Origin: Emcibacter sp048269205
Lineage (GTDB): Bacteria; Pseudomonadota; Alphaproteobacteria; Sphingomonadales; Emcibacteraceae
Direction of reading: 5' to 3'
DNA length: 64,000 nucleotides
NCBI RefSeq assembly: GCF_048269205.1
Contig: NZ_JBLXJC010000001.1
Coordinates: 930,001-994,000 of the forward strand
Part shown: positions 7,500-15,856 of the stretch, piece after piece
How positions within the stretch are numbered: position 1 is the stretch's first letter
Layout of the letters: every line of letters begins with the position of its first letter
Notes under the pieces: generated by a model
Seen by the model: only the letters and a program-made list of their open reading frames with translations
What the model was told of the DNA's origin: nothing
Databases searched by the model: none
Position numbers and translations under genes: made by a program

Positions 7500-9167
7500 T
7501 TATTTCAGGCCGAGCACGTCTTCGCCCTGGTTGAACCAGACATCCACCGGGATTTCCGCCTTGCCGAGACGGGCGAGATCACCGGCGAGATCGTCTGGCA
7601 CCACGCCTTTTTCGGCCAATAGCTTTTTCGCACCCTCATAATTGCCATCGCCCTGGAGGGTCAGGATCAATTCACTGAGACCCGCGACCGCTTTTTCAAA
7701 GGCCTCGAAGTTGATGCGGTAATGGCCGGCTTCATCCCGGCTGAAGGCGCCCGCTTCCTTGAAATAGTTGAAGCGCACCATGTTGGCCCGGCCGTGGGCG
7801 CTGGAGGCGCCGAAGCGGACCGAACGGAAGATGCCGGCAAGGAAGGTGGTGTAATAATCCATCAGCTGGCCTTCAGGCAATTCGCCCTTCTCATGCAGGC
7901 GGCTGACCATGTAAAGGCCGAGGATATCCGCCTTGCCTTCCTCAAGCGGGCTTGCGGTTTCCTTGAGTGCGGTGCGCACGGTGCCTTTGCCGTTGAGGGT
8001 GTTTTTAATGCCGAGGCCGTGCGCCACTTCATGGAACATGGTGTTGGCGAAAAAGGCGTTAAAGGTCACATGTTTGCGCTGTTCGGGCGTGATCAGCACA
8101 TCGGCAATGGGCAACATGATCTTGTCGAACTTGGCCTTCATGGCGTTTTTGAGCTGCAGGCGCCGGGTGCCCTTGGCCAATTGCACTTCCTCGTCATTGG
8201 GCAGGTTAATGGCGATGGTTTTGGAGCCCGCATTGCTGTGGCCCGCATAATAGATCACGTCATAGGCATTGAGGTCGGAATCGGTGCCCGGGGTTTCCGC
8301 CTTATAGGCCTCCGCCACCGGCAGGCCCCGCTGCAGTTCCGGCAGGAAGGCGGTATATTTGCTTAAGCGGTCGCTCCAGGCCATGTCCTTGATCAGCACA
8401 TAGGATTCATAGGCGGCGCGGTAGCCGAACAGCATGTCCTCATAGGTTTCAATGGGGCCGATTACCAGTTCGACCGGGTTCGATTTCATATCCATCCAGG
8501 CCATGTCGCTGGGCTGGAAATCATCGCTGAGGAGCGCATCGGCCCGCATGCGCAGGTAATTGGCGAATTCCGCATTCTGTGCAAGATCTGCGGCAGCACG
8601 AAGCTCATCCGCCACTTTGCCGAGGTCAGCTGCATATTCCTGGTGATAGGGGACCAATGTCAGGTTGCCCTGTTGATCCCGGCGTACTAAGCTGTAGAGC
8701 CCGGCTTTATCCGGGTTATCCCAGGCCTCGAACTCTTCCTTGGTCATGTCTTCCGGATAGAAGCGGGCGCCCAGCGGTTTTTTCCCAACACCGGTCAGGA
8801 AGGGCTTATCACCGTCGAGCCGGTCCCAGGGGCCGTAATTGAGGCGAACAAACCTTTTGGCGTCCTCCGGCAGGTCCGTATCCAGCAGGGTGTTTTTATC
8901 ACCGTAAGCCTGGCGCCAGAACAATTCATCCATGGTGCGAGAGGCGTCGATCAGCAGTTTCAGCATTTCTTTCTGGTTGCTGCTGAAGGAGGAGAGGTCA
9001 GCAGTCAGGCTATAGGGTGCATAGATGTCGGCGCGCTTTTCCGCCTGTTCGGACACCCAGGCCTGTGTTGTCGTATCAGCGCCGGTTTCTTGTTCGCTCT
9101 GGCCACAGGAGATCAGGGCAAGGATGGAAAAGGCGGTCGCCAGAAGAAATTTATACTTGGAGGTCAT
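7500..9167 (-). CDS. M49 (dipeptidyl-peptidase III)-like zinc peptidase, lipoprotein
   Basis: The 555-residue product starts with a lipoprotein signal peptide whose lipobox ends in ISCGQ, so it should be anchored in the envelope. The mature protein has the arrangement of the bacterial DPP III-like group: FVRLNYGPWDRLDGDKPF, then PLGARFYPEDMTKEEFEAWD, then the zinc motif HEVAHGLG (His379, Glu380, His383) and a downstream EEGKADILGLY supplying the third ligand. Eukaryotic DPP III uses HExxxH, whereas this bacterial branch has the shorter HExxH. It probably releases dipeptides or acts as another metallopeptidase; similar proteins are annotated 'Zn-dependent hydrolase'. It is transcribed alone. 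Confidence 0.8.
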   Translation of the reverse strand: MTSKYKFLLATAFSILALISCGQSEQETGADTTTQAWVSEQAEKRADIYAPYSLTADLSSFSSNQKEMLKLLIDASRTMDELFWRQAYGDKNTLLDTDLPEDAKRFVRLNYGPWDRLDGDKPFLTGVGKKPLGARFYPEDMTKEEFEAWDNPDKAGLYSLVRRDQQGNLTLVPYHQEYAADLGKVADELRAAADLAQNAEFANYLRMRADALLSDDFQPSDMAWMDMKSNPVELVIGPIETYEDMLFGYRAAYESYVLIKDMAWSDRLSKYTAFLPELQRGLPVAEAYKAETPGTDSDLNAYDVIYYAGHSNAGSKTIAINLPNDEEVQLAKGTRRLQLKNAMKAKFDKIMLPIADVLITPEQRKHVTFNAFFANTMFHEVAHGLGIKNTLNGKGTVRTALKETASPLEEGKADILGLYMVSRLHEKGELPEGQLMDYYTTFLAGIFRSVRFGASSAHGRANMVRFNYFKEAGAFSRDEAGHYRINFEAFEKAVAGLSELILTLQGDGNYEGAKKLLAEKGVVPDDLAGDLARLGKAEIPVDVWFNQGEDVLGLK

Positions 9168-9235
9168 GATATCCCCGTTTGTCGGTCATTTGTTTGAGCA
9201 CAGTCTTACAGATTGCCGGGCGGAGATAAAGCCAT

Positions 9236-9289
9236 AAAAAAACCACTTCCGTGTCACTCAGAAGAAAATTTCTGACAAAGCGGAAGTGG
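9236..9289 (-). terminator. Long-stem terminator downstream of moaE
   Basis: CCACTTCCG (9243-9251) pairs with CGGAAGTGG (9281-9289), with a second internal pairing (GTCAGAA/TTCTGAG type) in the loop. On the minus strand the stem is followed by seven T residues. It lies about 145 bases past the moaE stop and would end the uvrC-pgsA-moaD-moaE transcript. Confidence 0.7.
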
Positions 9290-9432
9290 CTTCCCTTTCC
9301 CTTGGGGGCCGGGAGAATATGCCTCTCATAAAAGCAAGAAGCGTACCATTCAAGGGAAACTCAGAAAAATCAAAGAGATAGAAGATTTAAAGAAAAACGG
9401 GATAAGGGAAACTGTAAAGAAATCCGACACAT

Positions 9433-9891
9433 TCAGGACTTTTTCAGCCATTTGTCCCGGGCGTCATCGTCTTCTTTTTTGGCCTCGACCCATGTCTCGT
9501 CATCCCCGGTTTTTTCCTTTTTCCAGAAAGGGGCGTCGGTTTTGAGCCAGTCCATCAGGAACTGTGCCGCTTCAAAGGCCGCCTGGCGGTGGAGAGACGC
9601 GGTCAGCACCAGCACGATCTGCTCGCCGGGCCTAAGCTCACCATAGCGGTGAATAACGGTGACTTCCTGCAGCGGCCAGCGCTTCCGGGCTTCTTCAGCA
9701 ATGGCGGCAAGTTGCTTTTCAGCCATGCCGGGGAAATGTTCAAGTGTCATGCATTTGAGGCTGCCCTCGGGGAAATCCCGCACAAGACCGCTGAAACTGA
9801 CAATGGCGCCAATGTCCGTGCGGTTGCCGCGCAGGGCCAGGCTTTCCTGCTCCAGGGAGAAATCCTCTTTCTGGACGGAAATCCTCATCAT
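9433..9891 (-). CDS. moaE: Molybdopterin synthase catalytic subunit MoaE
   Basis: MoaE forms a heterotetramer with MoaD and converts cyclic pyranopterin monophosphate to molybdopterin. The 152-residue protein shows the family blocks GAIVSFSGLVRDF near residue 30, LEHFPGMAEKQL, VTVIHRYGELRPGEQIVLV and the late KTDAPFWKKE containing the conserved active-site lysines. It starts 3 bases after the moaD stop, so the two are translationally coupled. The gene is last in the run uvrC-pgsA-moaD-moaE. Confidence 0.95.
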   Translation of the reverse strand: MMRISVQKEDFSLEQESLALRGNRTDIGAIVSFSGLVRDFPEGSLKCMTLEHFPGMAEKQLAAIAEEARKRWPLQEVTVIHRYGELRPGEQIVLVLTASLHRQAAFEAAQFLMDWLKTDAPFWKKEKTGDDETWVEAKKEDDDARDKWLKKS

Positions 9892-9894
9892 GGC

Positions 9895-10146
9895 TCAGCC
9901 TCCGGTCATGGGTGGAAAAATGGCCACTTCGTCCGCGTCCGCGACGGCATGGTCCATGTCTACATAGACTTCATTGACGGCCACACGGATGCGGCTTTCA
10001 TCCTCCAGCGCCCTGGTATAATTGTTGCCGAGCGTGCGCAGATGCTCCAGAAGCTCGCCTGTAGTGGTGATCGAGGCGGGAAGGGACAGTTCTTCTTCCG
10101 ATGTGCCGATATCTTCCCGGACCCTGGCGAAATAGACGAGCTTCAT
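9895..10146 (-). CDS. moaD: Molybdopterin synthase sulfur carrier subunit MoaD
   Basis: This 83-residue ubiquitin-like protein ends in the diagnostic Gly-Gly (PPMTGG) that is activated and thiocarboxylated for sulfur transfer to the pterin. The body (MKLVYFARVREDIGTSEEEL ... VAVNEVYVDMDHAVADADEV) follows the beta-grasp pattern. The start at 10146 fits the family N-terminus; the frame is open 14 codons further but without similarity. It sits between pgsA (4 bases away) and moaE (3 bases away). Confidence 0.94.
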   Translation of the reverse strand: MKLVYFARVREDIGTSEEELSLPASITTTGELLEHLRTLGNNYTRALEDESRIRVAVNEVYVDMDHAVADADEVAIFPPMTGG

Positions 10147-10150
10147 GGCC

Positions 10151-10699
10151 CTAGTCCATATACCTGAGGCCGGCCCTGAGATAGTCATAGCCGGTATAAA
10201 GGGTCAGGATGGCGGCAGCCCACAGGCAGGCATCTCCGATTTCAATGGAGGGGATGGCCTGGGGGGAGGCTTCGCCAACCAGCAGGAAACCCAGGGCAAA
10301 GATCTGGATGGTGGTTTTCCATTTGGCCAGTTTGGTGACCGGCACGCTGACTTTCAGTTCGGCGAGAAATTCGCGCAGGCCCGAGACCAGAAACTCCCGG
10401 CACAGGATCACCACGGCAGCCAGTACGGACAGTCCTGAGATACGCTCCACGGCCACCATCATCATCAGGGCGGCCGCAATCAGCAGCTTGTCGGCGATGG
10501 GATCCATAAAGGCGCCAAGTTTGGAAGATTGTCCAAGTTTGCGGGCCAGATAACCATCGAAGAAATCGGTGATCCCCGCCAGCGAGAATATGGCAAATCC
10601 GATCCAGTTTCCTGCATGACCTTGAATATAGAAAGAGCCCACCAGAAGCGGGATCATCAGAATGCGGGACAAGGTTAATATATTGGGCAGGTTGAACAT
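10151..10699 (-). CDS. pgsA: CDP-diacylglycerol-glycerol-3-phosphate 3-phosphatidyltransferase
   Basis: PgsA makes phosphatidylglycerol phosphate, the committed step to anionic phospholipids, at the inner membrane. The 182-residue protein begins NLPNILTLSRILMIPLL and has the CDP-alcohol phosphotransferase motif as ITDFFDGYLARKLGQSSKLG followed by FMDPIADKLL, i.e. D-G-x2-A-R-x8-G-x3-D-x3-D with all metal ligands present. About four hydrophobic segments are visible. It follows uvrC by 85 bases, with moaD starting 4 bases after it. Confidence 0.94.
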   Translation of the reverse strand: MFNLPNILTLSRILMIPLLVGSFYIQGHAGNWIGFAIFSLAGITDFFDGYLARKLGQSSKLGAFMDPIADKLLIAAALMMMVAVERISGLSVLAAVVILCREFLVSGLREFLAELKVSVPVTKLAKWKTTIQIFALGFLLVGEASPQAIPSIEIGDACLWAAAILTLYTGYDYLRAGLRYMD

Positions 10700-10784
10700 G
10701 GGGACTCAGCTTTATGTTATTCTATCCCGCTTTATATAGGGCACACGCGGTCACCTGCCAATAGGCTGATGCGAAAAGTTATAT

Positions 10785-12629
10785 TCAGTCGTTGTCATGG
10801 AAATAGTCATAGATGGACTGGGCCAGGGTACTGCTGATGCCTTCCACCTTGCCCAGGTCTTCCAGCGCTGCGCCGGCCACGGCCTTGGCGGACCCGAAAT
10901 GCATCAGCAGCGCCTTCTTGCGCCGGGGCCCCACTCCCGGCAGGCCGTCCAGCAGGGATTTCTGCATGTTCTTGCCGCGCTGCTGCCGGTGGCTGCCGAT
11001 GGCGAAGCGATGAGATTCATCCCGCAGCCGCTGCAGGAAATAAAGTACCGGATCATTGGGGGAGAGCTTGAAGGGCTCGCGTCCCGGCAGATAGAAATCC
11101 TCCCGCCCGGCATTGCGGTCAGGACCCTTGGCGATGGAGACGACGGCGATATCCTCGAGCCCCAGATCAGCCAGGATTTCCGTAACTGCGCTCAGCTGTC
11201 CCTTGCCGCCGTCGATGACCAGAAGATCCGGCCAGCTCGCATCATCCCGGTCCGGGTTTTCCCTGAGCTGGCGGCTGAAGCGCCGGGTCATCACTTCCCG
11301 CATCATGGCGAAGTCATCACCGGGGGTGAGCTTGTCCGACTTGATATTGAATTTGCGATAGGCGTTTTTTTCAAACCCCTCCGGTCCGGCGACAATCATG
11401 GCGCCCAGCGCATTGGTGCCGGAAATATGGCTGTTGTCATATACCTCGATGCGGTTCGGCGGTGCTTCAAGGTCAAACAGCCGGGCCACACCTTCAAGAA
11501 GTTTTTTCTGGCTGGCGCTTTCGGTGAGCTTGCGGCCCAGCGCCTCCCGGGCGTTTTTCTCCACAAGCGCCACCATATTGAATTTCTCTCCCCGCTGGGG
11601 GAAGGTGATTTTAACTGCATGGGCGGCCTTCATGGCCAGCGCTTCCTGAAGCAGGTTCTTCTGGGTCATGTGGGCATTGACCAGAATAAGCTTCGGCGGC
11701 TGTTTGTTGTCATAGAACTGGGAGATGAAGGCCGGCAGGACCTCGTCAATGGCCTGGTCCTTGTCGTGGCGCGGGAAATAGGCCTTGTTGCCCCAGTTCT
11801 GTCCGGCCCGGTAGAAAAACACCTGGACGCAGGTCTGGCCGCCCTCCTGGAAGGCGGCGATAATATCCGCCTCTTCCAGATGGCCCTGGTTGATATCCTG
11901 GCGTGACTGTACCGCCGCCAGGGCTTTGAGGCGGTCCCGGTAAATGGCCGCCTGTTCGAAATCCATCCGGTCGCTGGCGTCCATCATCTTGTCGGTCAGC
12001 ACTTTTTTGATGGCCTGGCTTTTGCCGCTCAGGAAGTCGTGGGCCGACTGGACCAGGGCGCCGTATTCTTCTTGTGATATTTTGTCCACACAGGGTGCGG
12101 CACAGCGCTTGATTTGATAGAGCAGGCAGGGGCGTGTCCGATGGCTGAAGACATTGTCGGAACAGGTCCTGAGCAGAAAGGCCTTCTGCAGGATATGCAG
12201 GCTGTGGTTTACGGCACTGGTAGAGGCAAAGGGGCCGAAATAGATGCTGCCGTCCTTTTTCGCACCGCGGTGCTTCATCACCCTGGGGGAGGGATGTGAC
12301 ATGTCGATTTTTATATAGGGGAACGACTTGTCGTCCCGCAGCAGCACATTATAGGTGGGCTTGAAACGCTTGATGAGGCTGGCCTCAAGCAGCAGCGCCT
12401 CTACCTCCGTATTGGTGGTGACAAATTCCATGCTGCGGGTCAGGCTGACCATCCGGGCGATGCGGTAGCCCAGGCCGCGGATATTTGTGTAGTTGGAGAC
12501 CCGGTTCTTCAGACTCTTGGCTTTGCCCACATAGAGCACATTGTCCTTCTCGTCGAGCATGCGGTAAACCCCCGGCTTGCCCGGCAGGGTTTTGAGATAG
12601 GATTTTATGACCTCGATGCCTTCGTTCAT
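10785..12629 (-). CDS. uvrC: Excinuclease ABC subunit C
   Basis: UvrC makes both incisions in nucleotide excision repair after UvrB has loaded at the lesion. The 614-residue protein has the GIY-YIG domain at the N-terminus (PGVYRMLDEKDNVLYVGKAK), a Cys-rich segment around TCSDNVFSHRTRPCLLYQIK, a UVR motif near residue 205-240, the RNase H-like 3'/5' nuclease (RIEVYDNSHISGTNALGAMI and LLVIDGGKGQ with the catalytic Asp residues), and C-terminal helix-hairpin-helix repeats (LLDGLPGVGPRRKKALL). It is the first gene of the uvrC-pgsA-moaD-moaE run. Its partner uvrB is in this window at 26.7-28.9 kb but separately transcribed. Confidence 0.97.
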   Translation of the reverse strand: MNEGIEVIKSYLKTLPGKPGVYRMLDEKDNVLYVGKAKSLKNRVSNYTNIRGLGYRIARMVSLTRSMEFVTTNTEVEALLLEASLIKRFKPTYNVLLRDDKSFPYIKIDMSHPSPRVMKHRGAKKDGSIYFGPFASTSAVNHSLHILQKAFLLRTCSDNVFSHRTRPCLLYQIKRCAAPCVDKISQEEYGALVQSAHDFLSGKSQAIKKVLTDKMMDASDRMDFEQAAIYRDRLKALAAVQSRQDINQGHLEEADIIAAFQEGGQTCVQVFFYRAGQNWGNKAYFPRHDKDQAIDEVLPAFISQFYDNKQPPKLILVNAHMTQKNLLQEALAMKAAHAVKITFPQRGEKFNMVALVEKNAREALGRKLTESASQKKLLEGVARLFDLEAPPNRIEVYDNSHISGTNALGAMIVAGPEGFEKNAYRKFNIKSDKLTPGDDFAMMREVMTRRFSRQLRENPDRDDASWPDLLVIDGGKGQLSAVTEILADLGLEDIAVVSIAKGPDRNAGREDFYLPGREPFKLSPNDPVLYFLQRLRDESHRFAIGSHRQQRGKNMQKSLLDGLPGVGPRRKKALLMHFGSAKAVAGAALEDLGKVEGISSTLAQSIYDYFHDND

Positions 12630-13096
12630 GGCCTATTTATATGATTATTTTCCGGCGTTGCGCAATGGGCGCTATGGAGATTTTTCGTAACCGGGTTTTC
12701 CCCTATCGGGAAATTATGACTGGGGAAAGTGACAAGTTAACAAGTCGTAAAAAGCCTTGTGAATCAAGAGGTAACAAATCTGTAACAGAGTCGGAAAAAT
12801 CTTATCCACGCAACCTGTGGATAACTCGGTGCATAACTTTTTGACAGGATAGCCAATGCGGCAGGAACATTGGGGTTTCATCAGATTGACTAAAAAATAG
12901 GCACAACGGATAACTTATTGAATTTAAATAATAAAAACAAAGTCAAGGGGGGAGTGTTTTTGTTTTTCCTTAAGAAGAGAAGGGTAATCTTGTGATGTGT
13001 CGATGTTAGTATTTTGCTGTGCACAACTTGTGAGGGTTTAGATCATTATATGCTGGATATTCAAGCCCTTAAGGTTGTTTTTGTTACGTCATTTCA
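12630..13096. other. AT-rich 467-bp gap upstream of uvrC with DnaA-box-like sequences
   Basis: No convincing gene lies here. It must hold the uvrC promoter and the folB 3' end, yet it is long for that. It contains TTATCCACG (12802-12810) and the perfect E. coli-type box TTATCCACA in reverse (12816-12824), plus weaker matches in reverse at 12828-12836 and 12905-12913. An A/T-rich run (about 12917-12943) follows. This is reminiscent of a DnaA-bound region or a minor origin-like element. I could not compute GC skew. Confidence 0.35.
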
Positions 13097-13501
13097 TTAC
13101 AGGCGATGACGCTCGATTTCCACCCCGACGCTGGCCGTGTTGGCGAAGGCCTGGAGCTTTTCCACCCGAACCCTTACGGTCGTGACCCGGGAATCCTGGA
13201 GGTTCATCTGGGCAATATTTTCGGCCAGGGTTTCCACCAGGTGAACATGTCCGGCGCTGACCATGGTTTCGATGTTTTTCACAATGTTCTCGTAGCAGAG
13301 GACATTGTTGATATCGTCCTTGAGGGGATGGTCGCATTCCTCCACAGCCAGATCGACGCTGATCTTTATTTTCTGTGCGCTTTCCTTTTCATGGTCATAA
13401 ATGCCGATAAAGCTATCGATGACCAGGTCGTTGACAAAGACATGCCGGAGCGACTTGGATGCGCTGGAGAGCTTCAGGGGAGTGAGGTTGCTTTTCTGCA
13501 T
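13097..13501 (-). CDS. folB: Dihydroneopterin aldolase
   Basis: FolB cleaves 7,8-dihydroneopterin to 6-hydroxymethyl-dihydropterin and glycolaldehyde in folate synthesis. The 134-residue product shows VFVNDLVIDSFIGIYDHEK (the conserved GxxxxE-type start of the T-fold), the central VLCYENIVKNIE, and HVHLVETLAENIAQMNL with the pterin-binding glutamate. The wing VTTVRVRVEKLQAFANTASV is typical of family ends. I used the ATG at 13501; a TTG at 13549 would add 16 residues without similarity. Confidence 0.88.
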   Translation of the reverse strand: MQKSNLTPLKLSSASKSLRHVFVNDLVIDSFIGIYDHEKESAQKIKISVDLAVEECDHPLKDDINNVLCYENIVKNIETMVSAGHVHLVETLAENIAQMNLQDSRVTTVRVRVEKLQAFANTASVGVEIERHRL

Positions 13502-13596
13502 ATTTACCGGGCCCGAAAATAAATAGTTTGTGTTGGCAACAAAAAGCAATGTTTAATAGCAATTTGCCGGGAGTGCAATTTTCTTTTTCATTTTTC

Positions 13597-14553
13597 TCAG
13601 AAAGAGATGTGACGCCCCAGATAGGCAAGATAGCCGATATATCCCATTGCCAGCAGGGCCCCGGTTGTGCGGGATAGCACCTTGTCGCGAAGGGCAAAGG
13701 GAAAGACAACCAATGATGCCGCCAGCATAACCCAGAGATCGAGAGTGATGAAATCTTTCGGAACCGGTACTGGTGCCACGACTGCCGTGGTGCCCATGAT
13801 GGCGAACAGATTGAAGATGTTGCTGCCGATGACATTGCCGAAAGCCACGTCACCGTGTTTGTGTTTGGCGGCCATGATCACTGTCATCAGTTCGGGCAGG
13901 GAAGTGCCGATGGCAATAATGGTCAGTCCGATCACTGCTTTTGGTACGCCGAAGTCAACGGCAATGACCACGGCTCCTTCAACCAGGATATGCGCGCCAA
14001 AAACAAGGCCGGCCAACCCGCCGACCAGATAGACGACTGATTTCCACAGGGCGAGCGGCTTTTCCGGGACACCTTCCACATCTTCCAGTGCTTCCCGGGC
14101 CAGCTTGCGGGTTTTCCGGGTTTCCCGGTAGGAATGGAACAGATAGCCGAACAGAAGGGTCAGCAGCAGACTGCCCTGCCACCAGTGAAGCGGGGCCGTG
14201 AAGCAAAGCAGGATGAAGATGACGCTGCAGAGCAGCATGATGAAATAGTTGTTGCGGACTTCCAGGTTATAGCAGGAGAAGGGAAAAATGATGGCGGGCA
14301 AGCCCATAACCAGCAGGATATTGGCGGTGTTGCTTCCGACCACATTGCCAAGCGCCAGTGTCGGTGCCCCGGCCAGCGCGGCGTCCACACCAACCACAAG
14401 TTCCGGAGCGGAAGTACCGAAGGCGACCACGGTCAGGCCAATAACAACCTTGCTGATTCCCAGTCTGTAGGCCAGGGACACGGCACCGCCGACCAGCATA
14501 TCACCTGCGATTACCAGAAGAACAAGACCGCCGACTACCTGAATATATTCCAT
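13597..14553 (-). CDS. Calcium/sodium antiporter, CaCA family (YrbG-like)
   Basis: This is a 318-residue inner-membrane exchanger with about ten transmembrane segments arranged as two inverted halves. Each half carries the alpha-repeat signature: GLTVVAFGTSAPELVVGV with GNVVGSNTANILLVMG in the first, and GLTIIAIGTSLPELMTVI with GNVIGSNIFNLFAIMG in the second. These repeats contain the ion-binding Glu, Ser, Thr and Asn residues of Na+/Ca2+ exchangers. A charged cytoplasmic loop (ETRKTRKLAREALEDVE) separates the halves. It appears monocistronic. Confidence 0.93.
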   Translation of the reverse strand: MEYIQVVGGLVLLVIAGDMLVGGAVSLAYRLGISKVVIGLTVVAFGTSAPELVVGVDAALAGAPTLALGNVVGSNTANILLVMGLPAIIFPFSCYNLEVRNNYFIMLLCSVIFILLCFTAPLHWWQGSLLLTLLFGYLFHSYRETRKTRKLAREALEDVEGVPEKPLALWKSVVYLVGGLAGLVFGAHILVEGAVVIAVDFGVPKAVIGLTIIAIGTSLPELMTVIMAAKHKHGDVAFGNVIGSNIFNLFAIMGTTAVVAPVPVPKDFITLDLWVMLAASLVVFPFALRDKVLSRTTGALLAMGYIGYLAYLGRHISF

Positions 14554-14645
14554 AACTCTCTGTACCGGTAATTGAGTGTGTCTGGCATCTTATATAGGCC
14601 TTCATCTCCGATGCCTAGGGGGTCAGGTTAAAATTCGGGAAAAAA

Positions 14646-15812
14646 TCAGACGAGCCTGGCATGTTCGGCAAGAACCCTGCTGTAAAGCTCAAACTGGTCG
14701 CGGGCGACAGCCATCCAGTCCAGGTGCTTCATGGCGTTGGAGATGGCATCATGATCCCAGGACTTGCCGTAAAAAGAGGCCAGTGCTTCCGACAGGGCCG
14801 CTGTCGCGCGATCCTTCAGGAGAATGCCGTTGCTGTCGTTGACGATCTCCGGAATGCCGCCCACGCTGGTCGCGATGACAGGGGTGCCGCAGGACAGGCT
14901 TTCAAGGATCACGTTGGGCATGCCCTCCATGCTGGACATGAGAAGGACCGCGTCTGCATAGGCGTAGTAACGGGCGAGGTCTTTCTGCGGCACATGGCCG
15001 AGGAAGGTGACCCGGTCGGAAATCTGCAACTCTCGCGCAAGCTGTTTGAGGTTTTTCTCTTCCGGACCCTGGCCGATGATGATCAGTTCCTTGTCTGGCA
15101 GGGACGCCAGGCCCCTGAGGGCAATGTCATGACCTTTCAGTGGCACAAGGTTGCCGACAGAGAGCAGATAGTCATGGTGGGTGGTGGGCTTGTGTTCCCG
15201 GTGGAAGACATTTTTATCCACCCCGTTGGGCAGGACGATCAGCTTGGCTTCTGCGACGCCGTGACCCATAAGGGCTCTTTTCAGGGCCTGGCTGACACAG
15301 ATCACGGCACTGGCATAATCAATGGCCTCCAGAATTTTCGGGCGCGTTTCTTCACGGTCCATCCAGTAGTTGACATCGCTGCCCCGGGCGGTCAGCACCA
15401 GCGGCTTGTTGTATTTACGGGCAACATGGGCGGCGGCCACACCGTCGGGGTACAGGTACTGTCCGTCAATCAGGTCAAATTCTTCCGCGTGGTTATAGAC
15501 GCCGGTGATGACCCTGGTTGCGGCTTTTTCCATGGCCCTGGCCACGTTGATCACACCGGTGCCGGGCAGGGTCAGATAGCGGGGATGAAAGACTTCGATA
15601 CCATTCTGCACTTCCCGGTGCGGGATATCTGCATAAAGGCGGAAACGGCTTCCGGGTAACCAGGACAGAACCGGGGCCCAGGCCACGGGTGCGATGACCT
15701 TGTGAGAAAAATCCGGGAGCTGTTCCATGTGGTCGAAACGGATTTTAACGAAAATGCCATGCCGGGGTTGCAGGCAGTTTGGATAAAGTGATGTGATGGT
15801 CAGGACATGCAT
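14646..15812 (-). CDS. Family 4 glycosyltransferase (GT-B)
   Basis: The 388-residue cytoplasmic enzyme has the GT-B layout. The N-terminal acceptor domain begins MHVLTITSLYPN and includes the family pattern PRHGIFVKIRFDHM. The C-terminal donor domain has LLSVGNLVPLKGHDIALRG, IIIGQGPEEKNL, VTFLGHVPQKDLARYYAYAD and the E-x7-E-type motif SSMEGMPNVILESLSCGTPV. The mono-sugar donor is unknown. It lies 44 bases downstream of the amidotransferase gene on the same strand, so the two probably form an exopolysaccharide-building operon. Confidence 0.88.
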   Translation of the reverse strand: MHVLTITSLYPNCLQPRHGIFVKIRFDHMEQLPDFSHKVIAPVAWAPVLSWLPGSRFRLYADIPHREVQNGIEVFHPRYLTLPGTGVINVARAMEKAATRVITGVYNHAEEFDLIDGQYLYPDGVAAAHVARKYNKPLVLTARGSDVNYWMDREETRPKILEAIDYASAVICVSQALKRALMGHGVAEAKLIVLPNGVDKNVFHREHKPTTHHDYLLSVGNLVPLKGHDIALRGLASLPDKELIIIGQGPEEKNLKQLARELQISDRVTFLGHVPQKDLARYYAYADAVLLMSSMEGMPNVILESLSCGTPVIATSVGGIPEIVNDSNGILLKDRATAALSEALASFYGKSWDHDAISNAMKHLDWMAVARDQFELYSRVLAEHARLV

Positions 15813-15856
15813 ATCCGATGTTCCCCGGTCCTCTGGCCTCTGGTGAGAAGAACAGA

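Noticed and set aside
12641..12844. A 67-codon plus-strand frame in the gap upstream of uvrC
   Set aside because: It has no ribosome site, shows no sensible composition and covers the DnaA-box-like sequences. It looks like chance.
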